Positions 55,649-64,000 of a stretch of 64,000 nt of DNA are shown here, one piece after another. This stretch comes from Ochotona curzoniae. Lineage: Eukaryota > Chordata > Mammalia > Lagomorpha > Ochotonidae. Location of the stretch: assembly GCF_017591425.1 (NCBI RefSeq), contig NW_024467121.1, positions 21,712,707 through 21,776,706 on the forward strand, read 5' to 3'. The position numbers and the translations under genes were made by a program. The notes under the pieces are model-generated. The model saw only the letters and a program-made list of their open reading frames with translations. It made no database searches and was not told the DNA's origin. The stretch's first letter is position 1, and each line of letters starts with the position of its first letter.

Positions 55649-57869
55649 CTCCCCTCCTACCCCCCAAAAATGATAATCTTACTCTTAAACCCATGGGTGT
55701 GATCTAAAACAAAATCAAAAACAAATGAATTGAGGAAAATCTCAGAAGTCTAACCTTTTAATAATTTTCCAAAAAAGTTTTGAGAAGCTGATTGAGTATG
55801 ATATGATAGCTCTAATGGCTTCAGTGAGGAAGCCTTATTGTTTCAACACAGATTTGAATCTGGCCTCTTGGGGTTAGTCCCAGATACTCTATGTTCCTTA
55901 AATCTGTTCGTCCTCAAAATACTTGAAGTCATTAACACCTTATTTTTTAATGGTGAATTGTTTAAACTTTGGACTATTTCTAGCTACTGCTATCTGTATG
56001 TGTAACTTACTGAATCTTCTGTAGGTTTTTCATTCTTCCTTTTCACTTTAGATATATGGTTTAGTCAGGTGGAACCATGCGTATTTTGGATATTTTGATA
56101 CAGAACAAATTGTAGATTATCAACAAGTAAACATTTGGACAATTGAGGAGCATAATATAGGAACAAATCAGGATTTCTCAAATATGTCTCTTTTTTTTCC
56201 TGGGCAAGGTTTGCCTGCAGTAGAGCTGAATATGGATGAGCGCATGTTGCAAACTGATTTTCAACTGTAATTGCTTTGCAGTGCGAAAACAGGCAAAGAA
56301 AGTAGATTGGGAATATAGTCAATCAGAGATGAGATTCTTACACCTGCCAGATAACCATGTGTAGCACACATGCATCCACAGAGAAATTGAAATGCTGTTA
56401 TCCCGAGACAAGAGGTTCCAATTAATGTGATTTGGACACATCTGTCTGCCAATAGTTGTGCTCATGAAACCTGCTGTTGGAGTCCGTCAGAGGCTCATTT
56501 AGTGGGTGGTACAGGCAAGGAACCTGGGAGCTGTGCTTCAGGGCTGCGTGCGACCTTCCTTCCTTCTCATTTACTTCAACTCAGAAGCAGCATCTTGCAG
56601 GGAACACTCCTTGCTGGAAGGCTTGTAACAAGATGGCATTTACATAGTGAGTGCAGTCTGAAAGCATATGCTCCTCAAATACGTGGCTGTGAAGTCGGGC
56701 TTTCATGCAGTGCATTGCCAAGTTTTGATCACTGAAACAAGGATATGTTTACCATATTAATTTTGGCATGAAAAATGATTTGAACAGTGTGTGGACCCTT
56801 TCAGACTTCAGTTTCAAATTGGAGAGTTTGAACAGAGCCATTTAATAAGTATGCACCCTGAGGCTGTGACCTGGAGGGGAGGGATATTTGCTTTGTTAAA
56901 AGCTTTGCACTCAATTTTGTGTTTGAGGCTGGCATAACACAATGCTTCACATTTTGTGCATATATTGTTGGTTTGGGTGTTTCCGTCACTCATAGAAGCT
57001 CAAGAGCTAATTTAGCAGTGATGGTCAGGCAACAGAGCACAGAGGTCTATGGGAAATCTTGGGTTGCGTTGCAGTATCAGTAGATTTTGGGGATTATAGT
57101 AGCCCAACTGAAGGCCAAAGTTCTGCCCCAGCCAACAGTTTTCAATTGAGTTCCACAGTAAGGTGTGGGACCACCATACCGCTGAGACACTCTCCCCCCT
57201 TCCTCATGCTGCAGACCTTCCAGCTACAAACCAGCTGCCTGCCCAGGCCTCCAGCCATTCTGCAAGCTTGCCGCTCTGCTCCACTTGTTCTGTGAAACCT
57301 GAAGTTAAGACTTCCATTCTCAACTAAGTGTAAACCCTTGAGCACATGAGACTGGGTTTCACCTTTTCTGTTTTCTTTGTTGTCTGTAGAAGAACCTACC
57401 AGTTCATTTTGGCCTCGATTTATCTCTCTTGACTGTGGCATTTGGCCAACTGATCAGATACCTCTGCTGTATTTTTTTTGTCATTCACGGAGTTGATAAA
57501 TTTGGTGATACCGGAATTGCACAATTCTGTCATGGTTGTGCAGATTGGTGCTTTTTAAGAAATACACATTACCACCAAAATGTTTTTTTACAGGAAATAG
57601 AAAACTAACTGTACCAAGATGGGTTTAAGAGCAGGACCTTATGTTCGTGTTGCTCTTCATTCTGTCCATATACATACACAAATCTACTGAAGCATGCTCT
57701 TAGATTCATTTTCTTAGAGAAAGGACTGAATATTGAATCACTCTTATCAGTAACTAACTGCTAAATGATTTTCTGTATCTTTCACAGTTAAATATTTCTC
57801 TATTCCATGTATTTAATCCTTGCAGTGATTTTCTAAAATGTACCTTATTTATTTCTTAAATTAAACCTT
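55649..57869. other. Unassigned, slightly GC-richer around 56.4-57.3 kb
   Basis: No transposon named over 2.2 kb. Short frames on both strands (for example 56427-56735 and 57059-57295) lack splice or motif support. It could be unique or conserved non-coding DNA or part of a non-coding transcript. Confidence 0.25.
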
Positions 57870-58400
57870 TTATTTTGAGGCAATTCTCCCTGAATCAGTC
57901 TTTCATCTGACTCCCTCCAACGTTGTGCAACATCTCACTGTAATCTATGCCAGTGTCACAGCCATAACTTTGACATTGATGCAACCCAGGAAGGGAGGAT
58001 TTCCTTCATCCCAACAATCTCTCGTGTTGCCCTGTACTTGCTAGCCGCCTGAGTCACTGATTTATACTCCATTGCTGTAATATTTTCAGACTCTTGTATA
58101 GTGGACAGTTAAGTAACCTTTTGGGTTTGGTTGTTTCATTTAGCTTATTCTTTGGTGATTTATCCATTTTGTTACATTCATTAGTAATTTGTCCCTTTTA
58201 TTGCTAGGAGATGCTTGATGATATGTTTGAATCACAGTTTAACCTTTACTTATTGAAGGACATCAGGGTTGCTTCCAGATTATAGATATTACAAATAAAG
58301 TTGTTATAATAATAATTCAAGTTTAGTTTTAATATAAACATAAGTTTTCATTTCTTGGGAATAAATGCTTTAAGGTGCAGGTTTTGGGTTGTATGATAGT
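57870..58400 (-). mobile_element. Old L1 fragment
   Basis: Antisense L1 text in order: GCTGTAATATTTTCAGACTC, GTTTCATTTAGCTTATTCTT, TATTGAAGGACATCAGGGTT, GCTTCCAGATTATAGATATT, GGGAATAAATGC. Confidence 0.65.
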
Positions 58401-58419
58401 GGTGCTTTCTACATGTGAG

Positions 58420-58620
58420 TCCTATTAAACCTTCCAAGTTTGTATTATTAGCTTTCTGTTATATTATTATATTTGCAAATGGAGAAACTGAAGCCCAGGG
58501 TAGCAGGATGGTTTGTTCACAATTACATATAATAAGCAACAAATAATTAGTAAAGCTAAGAGTTCAGTCCTGTTCTGGCTTCAGTGTGCCTGTTCCATTA
58601 AAGACTCGGCTACAGTATGT
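58420..58620 (-). mobile_element. MIR element
   Basis: ATGGAGAAACTGAAGCCCAG then CACAATTACATATAATAAGC and AAGAGTTCAGTCCTGTTCTG follow the reverse complement of MIR from core to tRNA-like part. Confidence 0.65.
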
Positions 58621-59878
58621 AGCCATTTACATGTGGTAGCTTTTTAAATAAAAAACTTCAGGGTTAGATTTTTCACCTGACCTTAAGTCATCACAGTTGA
58701 AAGAGTGATTTCATAGTCATGTTTTTGTTTATTTTTTTTTCTGAAAGGAACAGAAATAAGAAATCTATGCAGAGACCACCAGAGTCTGGGATGGGTTTTA
58801 TCACATTGTTACTCATATAGTTATAGTACAAAGGCAGTAAGCTTCATAATCTGGTCCCGTCTCTGCAGACAGGTAGAGGGACTGGAACTGGTTGCTTCAT
58901 GAATCAAAGGGCAATGGCAAAATGGATATGCGTTGTTGGTCTTCCTTCTGGTTGCCATCCTTCCTGCATCCATCAGTACCGGAGCAGGCCTCTGGTGGCT
59001 GTCGATCTCACAGATACCATCAATGATTTCTGTGTTCATGGGAAAGATGTAGGTGGGAGAGGGAAGAGCAAGATGTACTCAGGTATTGGTTGAGCTGACC
59101 CTACCAGGGACTACAACCCTAGCCGTGTTGCTGGTTTGATGCACTTTGGAAGGTTGCAGCCCTTTCTTGTAATCTGAAGGATAATTTCTGGATGACATGT
59201 TGACAGGCAGATGTCCTGTGGTAGGAAAATGTTTACTCAACCTGTCTGACCAATCGTTAATTATTAATACTTTGTGCTGGATAAGTAGAGTGATGCTACC
59301 TGGATGCTTATTATGGATCTGTTGATTTGCTGTTTGTTATGTTTAGTTTTTTGTTTTTTACTTTTTTGTTTGATAGAAAAGAAAGGGTTCTATTAAGCAG
59401 TTTGAGAAAATTATAGCCACAAAATTGCACTTTGCAGTAAGAGTGAAAGGATCTTTTCAACACAACTTTAGAGCCTGTGTAATTTATGCCATTACAGGAA
59501 ATATCCCGTCTGTCTCAGAGATTTTAGACAAAAGCATAATAGTTATCATTCTGCTCCCTGCAGCCTAAATATTGTTTCTGAATTAAATCGACTGACTTCA
59601 GTTTGGTTGCTGCAGAATGTGATGAGGCTAGAATGAAAGCTATCTAGTTTTATCTTCATAGCAGTAAAACCTTTTTGAAATCAGCTTCCTCCAAAACCTA
59701 ACATCTTTAACTTGAAATATTTCTGTGCATAGGTCAGTATTGTTTCCATTGTAATAATTGATTTTTCAATTAATGATTTACTGAGTTACTGATCTCTTTA
59801 TACTAATACATAGTTAATATTGTAAGTAAGATTTTAGAAATTGGTCTAAGTGCTTTTTGCTCCTTTCTTAACACATAG
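58621..59878. other. Unassigned stretch before candidate exon
   Basis: No named repeat. 58840-59100 has overlapping short open frames on both strands without known motif. The last bases form a pyrimidine-rich acceptor-like tract, CTCCTTTCTTAACACATAG. Confidence 0.3.
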
Positions 59879-59925
59879 GTAATTTGTCACCAAAAGCATT
59901 GGCTTTGCAACGTCAAGAGCGGCAG
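59879..59925 (+). CDS. Candidate short internal coding exon
   Basis: A 47-nt segment with acceptor CTTAACACATAG on the left and donor GGCAG|GTAACA on the right. It is open in the frame that starts with two bases completing a previous codon, giving NLSPKALALQRQERQ and ending on a codon boundary. It contains two CpGs in AT-rich surroundings. The gene is not recognised, and the phase does not follow directly from 33117-34900. Confidence 0.3.
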
Positions 59926-59934
59926 GTAACAGAG

Positions 59935-60105
59935 CAAAAAGTAACGTGCACTCAGGAGTTAAAGTGCATGAGTTTACACCATATTTCTTTTATCTAGCTA
60001 TTTATTTTTGCAAAATCACTTATCCTCATAGTCCTAATCAATTTTTCTAATGATTGTATTAATTAGGTGCCTAGTAGGTACGTAGTAGCTGTTAGCTATT
60101 CTTTC
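59935..60105 (+). mobile_element. MIR element, degraded
   Basis: TTATCTAGCTATTTATTTTT, AAAATCACTTATCCTC and the 3' end TAGGTGCCTAGTAGGTACGT match MIR in sense order. Confidence 0.5.
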
Positions 60106-60928
60106 GGAGAGATGTCTATGGTTGACAGTGAAACTATCTCATATAGTGAAAACAGAAAACAATATTGATTAGTCACTTCAAAACTGTTATATGATCTGCA
60201 CTCTCAGGTGGCAGGGGGTACAATAAGGAAATAAAGAGCTGAAAATTGACAGCAACTGACTTGGCCCAGTCAAGTCAACCAGTTTACCTAAAGCTAATGT
60301 CAGCTCTGTTATATCTTGCCTTTGTTTACTCATATCACATCAGATTCTGATATCTGAAATATGATATAGGCTTCACAGTGAGATGGTGCAATCTTAGTGT
60401 CAGCTTGTCCGTTGAGAAGAATACAAAACATATATAGTTGGGCATTCTTCAAATAGCAATTGTAAAGACTTGGGAAAATGACCAAAAATGACACTTTTCT
60501 AGTGGTCACTGTGGAGAAAGTTATATAAAGCAGCTTTTAGTTCATGATTTCCCACTCAGTATTCTTTGTCATCTTTCAGTTTTATAATTTAGTAATATGA
60601 GAGGTTGGCTTCATTAGGTAGAGCTTGTTGTATTATCTGATCTTCTGTTTCCTAATTAGTAGTTTTGAAGTGTCACAGTTATGCACAGACACACATTCTG
60701 ATGAAACTCTCCATCAGTACCCTCAGAATATTGTTTCTAAGATTCTTGTCACTGATTAGCAAGTGTTTGCTTTTTAAGCAGTTGCTTCATTAATTCTCAA
60801 CATGTGTGGCTCTTAGCTGTCTCTTAGCTGGGCTTCTAAAATTGGGAAAGGAGGTAGAAGACAGGAACTTAAATTCCATGAGAGTGAGTTCTCTGATATT
60901 TCTATGTTTGGTATATTGGCATTGAGAC
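60106..60928. other. Unassigned stretch
   Basis: No named element or supported exon. Confidence 0.3.
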
Positions 60929-60942
60929 TAACTCATTATCTT

Positions 60943-61249
60943 TACTTTTAAAGTTTATTTTTATTCGAAAAGCAGATCCACAGAGAGAAAGATCCTCCAT
61001 CCACTGGTTTATTCCCTGATTGCAGCGGCTGGAGCTGAGCTGACCCAAAGCCTGGAGCCTCAAGTTTTCTTGGGGTCACCCATACAGATGCAGGGTCCCA
61101 AGGCTTTGGGCCACCCTCTATTGCTTGCCCAGTTCACAAGCAGATAGCAGGATGAGGAGTGGAGCAACTGGAACATGAACCGGCATCCTCATGGAACCCC
61201 AGGACATGCAGGGTGAGGATGTAACTGCTGAACCATGGTGCCAGGCCCT
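60943..61249 (-). mobile_element. CSINE with perfect 14-bp TSD
   Basis: Tail TTTAAAGTTTATTTTTATTC, middle AGCGGCTGGAGCTGAGCTGA, GAACCGGCATCCTCATGGAA, head AACCATGGTGCCAGGCCC. The direct repeat TAACTCATTATCTT lies at 60929-60942 and 61250-61263. Confidence 0.92.
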
Positions 61250-61479
61250 TAACTCATTATCTTAACAAGCAACTGATGGACTTTTAGGGTTTATTTTTTA
61301 TAATTTGCCATTGGCCTAAATAAACCAAGAAATATTTGGCAGTTGTATAAATATTTAGCTAAGATGTATTCTTTTGCAGTTAGGACTTGCAAAAAAAAAG
61401 TGCTATAATGGATGATAAGGAGTGTCAGAAGATAGAAAAGCCAAAGTTTCTCATCTTCCCCCTATTAAAAGTAACAGTT

Positions 61480-61788
61480 TCAAGGCCAGCATTGTAATGT
61501 AGTGGGTAGAACAAGTGCCTGCAACTCTGGCATTCCATATGGGTGCCTGTTTGTCCAGATGTTCCACTTTGGATCCAGCTGATGCTTTCCCAGCTCATGT
61601 GCCTAGGAAGGCAGCAGAGGGTGGGCCCAAGTACTAGGGTGCTGCCATCCACGTGGGTGATGCTGATGTGCTCCTGGCTCCTGTTTTGGCCTGGCCACGC
61701 CTTAGCTCTTGCAATTATTTGGAGAGTGAACCTCTCTTCTTTTCCTCTCACTCTGTAGCTGTGCCTTTCAAAAAAATAAAAGTAGATC
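61480..61788 (+). mobile_element. CSINE, first of four in a row
   Basis: GGCCAGCATTGTAATGTAGT at the head, CATGTGCCTAGGAAGGCAGC in the middle, GTGCCTTTCAAAAAAATAAA at the tail. Confidence 0.85.
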
Positions 61789-61826
61789 TTCTGTTTTTGT
61801 TTTTTTTTTTTAAAGAAGGTAACATT

Positions 61827-62088
61827 TCAGGACTGACATGGTGCCTTAGTGATTCAGGCCCTGTCTGTGGCACTGGCATCCCATATGGGCACCAGTTTGG
61901 GTTCTGGTTGCTCCACTTCTAATCCAGTTCCCTGCTATTGGCCTGGGAAAAACTATGGAAAACAACCAAGTGTTTGCGCCCTGCTCACCACGGTAGACCT
62001 GGATGAAGCTGTGCATTGCTGCAGTTCTCTGGAGATGAAAGATCTCTCTTGTTCTCACTTTTTAAATATGTGAATAAATATATTTTAA
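61827..62088 (+). mobile_element. CSINE, second of four
   Basis: GGACTGACATGGTGCCTTAG at the head, CCTGCTATTGGCCTGGGAAA in the middle, tail ATGTGAATAAATATATTTTA. A deletion removes part of the segment before the tail. Confidence 0.8.
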
Positions 62089-62100
62089 ATTAGCAGTTGC

Positions 62101-62408
62101 TGAAACAGGCTTTGTAGCACGATATGTTACGTGGCTTGGAATGCCTGATTCTATTCCATACTTCACCACTCCAGTCGCCTGTTGATACACACCCTTTGAG
62201 ATACTACATGATGACTCACGTTGAAGTAACACAGCATTTACTTGAATTCCTGCTACCCAGGTGAGAGACCTGGATGGAGTTTTTGACTCCTGGCTTCCAT
62301 TTGCCTAAGCACAGGTCAGTCTGCATTTGGGGAGAGAATCAGCAGATGGGTGATGCTGCCTTCCCCCAGTATGTCTCCCTGCCTTGCCAACCCTTTTTAT
62401 TTTTTCCA
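62101..62408 (+). mobile_element. CSINE, third of four
   Basis: AACAGGCTTTGTAGCACGAT at the head, GAGAGACCTGGATGGAGTTT in the middle, CTCCCTGCCTTGCCAACCC near the end. The most diverged of the four. Confidence 0.7.
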
Positions 62409-62418
62409 AAGGTACAGT

Positions 62419-62740
62419 TCTTGGACTGTTGCAGTGGCTCTATAGATTAATCTGCTGCTTGGATGGCCAGCATCCCATGTTGGAGTGCAATTTGCCGTCC
62501 CATCTGTCTTGCTTCTGATTCAGCTAATTTTCCTGGGAAAGCAGTAAAAGGTGGTCTAAGTGCCAGGGTCTCTACTATTTGTGTGGGAGCCCTGGATGGA
62601 GTTCCTGGCTGCTGGCTTTTGCTTGGCCCATCCTGAGCCATTGTGGCCATTTGTGGAGTGAGCCAGCACATGGACTCTTTCTGACTGCCCCTCTGTCTCT
62701 GTTTCTCTGCCGTGCAGATAAATAAGAGTTTTAAAATTTT
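62419..62740 (+). mobile_element. CSINE, fourth of four
   Basis: GGACTGTTGCAGTGGCTCTA at the head, TTCCTGGGAAAGCAGTAAAA in the middle, TGCAGATAAATAAGAGTTTT at the tail. Confidence 0.8.
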
Positions 62741-62811
62741 AAATATTAACATTTCCTTAAGCTTAAAGTAACAGAAATAAGTTATAACACTTTAGTGAAG
62801 GTAGGAGTAAT

Positions 62812-63068
62812 AATGGCAGAATGGTTAATACCATGAGTTTTACAATCAGGTTTTTCTTATTTCAATCCTAGTTTTGACCTAGAAAAAATTATTCAAACTT
62901 CTAAACTTAAATTTTCTTATTACAGTTGGGTCTAATCAGTAAAGCTATCTATATTGTGGGTTGTCATAGTATTATATGAGTTAACACATAGTAAAGCTCG
63001 TAGAATACTATTTGGGCACATAGTAAGCCTCCAGTATCACCCATTGATACTATTATTGTTACGATTTA
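62812..63068 (+). mobile_element. Nearly full-length MIR
   Basis: From AATGGCAGAATGGTTAATAC (tRNA-like head with box A remnant) through CAATCCTAGTTTTGACCTAG, ATATGAGTTAACACATAGTA and GGGCACATAGTAAGCCTCCA. The most complete MIR in the window. Confidence 0.85.
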
Positions 63069-64000
63069 ATGGATTATTCTTGTGTCATTCTAACTAGCTC
63101 TTGTCTTGTTACAAGACAGAATGAGGTTAAATTATTTGAAATGGAGTGGTTGAAATGTCAAACTGCAGGCTAGGTCTTGTGCTTACAGGAAAAGAAATAG
63201 CATTTACAGACTGTAGGCTTTTGAATCAGCCAGAAAGAGTTCTCTTCAAGGAAGTTTCCATAGCTCATTAGAGAGGGATGACCCCAAGGAGCCACTGTAA
63301 TGTGGTTAGCAGTTTCTCACTGAAAAATCCCAAGTTTTTAGAGTTTAGTTTTGTTGATAGGTAGTTTTTAAAAAGTATTATACTGAATGAAAGGAATTCA
63401 GCATAGATTTTTGTTAGGCTGTTAGCCCCTGGATAAATCTTACTGGATTCAGCACCCTGCTGTATCCCCATGTGCTGGGAGTGGAAAGTGGATGTCAGAC
63501 TTGTCAGTAGGGTAGGATTATGTTCAGATAGATCTGGGACAGTGGCACTGCTTTCAGACACTGCTCTGATTGGGAAGAGGAGGCTATGAAATCCCATGGT
63601 TCTAAGAACTGAAAGCTTGTTAAAATGATAATAAACTATTCTGTCAGACCATAACAATTTTATAGACAAGGAGATATAGGCTGTGTGAAGAGAAGAATGG
63701 TTTGAAATCTTCTTTGCTAAATCTTGCGACTATAATGTTTTTCAGACTTGAATTCCAACACAAAAAAAGGATTTTATGTTTTCATACTTTCCATTTTAAA
63801 ATACACATATTCTAATTTATCTTTGTGTTTATTACATGTGTATGCATATTTCTTAGTCCTTTGCCTATGGGATTTGACTAGCAATTACTCAGTGCTTTCC
63901 TTTTTGTTGGCATTTAAGATTGTCAAACGTATGTAGATAATCTGGGTGAGAATTCTTGACAACATGACACACACGCAGATTTAAGACTTTATGGCTCAGA
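63069..64000. other. Unassigned end of window
   Basis: No named element. A small perfect inverted repeat TGTCTTG-TTA-CAAGACA lies near 63103-63119; it is too small to call a terminator or structured RNA. The 133-codon minus frame at 63669-63268 has no recognised motif. Confidence 0.3.

Noticed and set aside
63103..63119. Inverted repeat as terminator or structured RNA
   Set aside because: Seven-base arms with a three-base loop are expected by chance in 64 kb, and no transcript context is present.
1..64000. CRISPR array, operon, phage or other prokaryotic system
   Set aside because: No spaced direct repeats of CRISPR form, no dense coding and no ribosome-binding-site-led frames; SINE, L1 and MIR content is plainly mammalian.

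Overview
This window is AT-rich mammalian nuclear DNA with no intact gene that I can recognise. It is dominated by roughly fifty copies of one tRNA-derived SINE family, about 300 bp long. The head carries tRNA-like box A and box B remnants, the middle is GC-rich, a CTCT-rich stretch follows, and the tail reads like AATAAAAATAAATCTTT. This matches the lagomorph C/CSINE family. The youngest copies (for example 3774-4096, 14011-14340 and 17824-18147) have head and tail variants that I associate with pika (Ochotona) more than rabbit. The species call is inference from memory of the repeats, not a search result.

Layout. 1-8.3 kb: mixed old and young CSINEs and a short LINE 3' tail. 8.3-15 kb: a mostly unassigned stretch to 11.2 kb, then a CSINE cluster that includes one copy with an internal tandem duplication. 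15-19.3 kb: an old L1 block carrying at least five later insertions, including a 1.3-kb GC-rich LINE-like piece with a perfect target-site duplication (TSD). 20-20.5 kb: a probable solo endogenous-retrovirus LTR on the minus strand. 21-27 kb: largely repeat-free sequence, possibly conserved non-coding. 28-43 kb: CSINEs, old L1 pieces, a 5'-truncated LINE with TSD, a SINE nested in a SINE, and a Tigger DNA-transposon fossil. 43-51 kb: sparse SINEs and a 34-nt U2 snRNA fragment flanked by perfect 15-bp direct repeats. 51.5-53.1 kb: a second long copy of the GC-rich LINE-like piece. 54-64 kb: CSINEs, five of them within 61-62.7 kb, plus MIR elements and another L1 fragment.

Coding content. I find no complete gene. 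Three short segments have good splice-site context and an open frame (33117-33154, 34767-34900, 59879-59925); the first two can be joined in frame. They are weak candidate exons on the plus strand, which would make the window intronic or gene-terminal, but I could not name the gene. A fourth segment (10526-10759) has a protein-like frame broken by one stop. The long open frames in the window, including the longest (192 codons at 51818-52396), lie inside repeats and are not proteins.

I did not find a previously undescribed biological system. The most unusual item is the U2 snRNA fragment insertion; the next are the GC-rich LINE-like family and an unidentified retroposed unit at 18427-18675.
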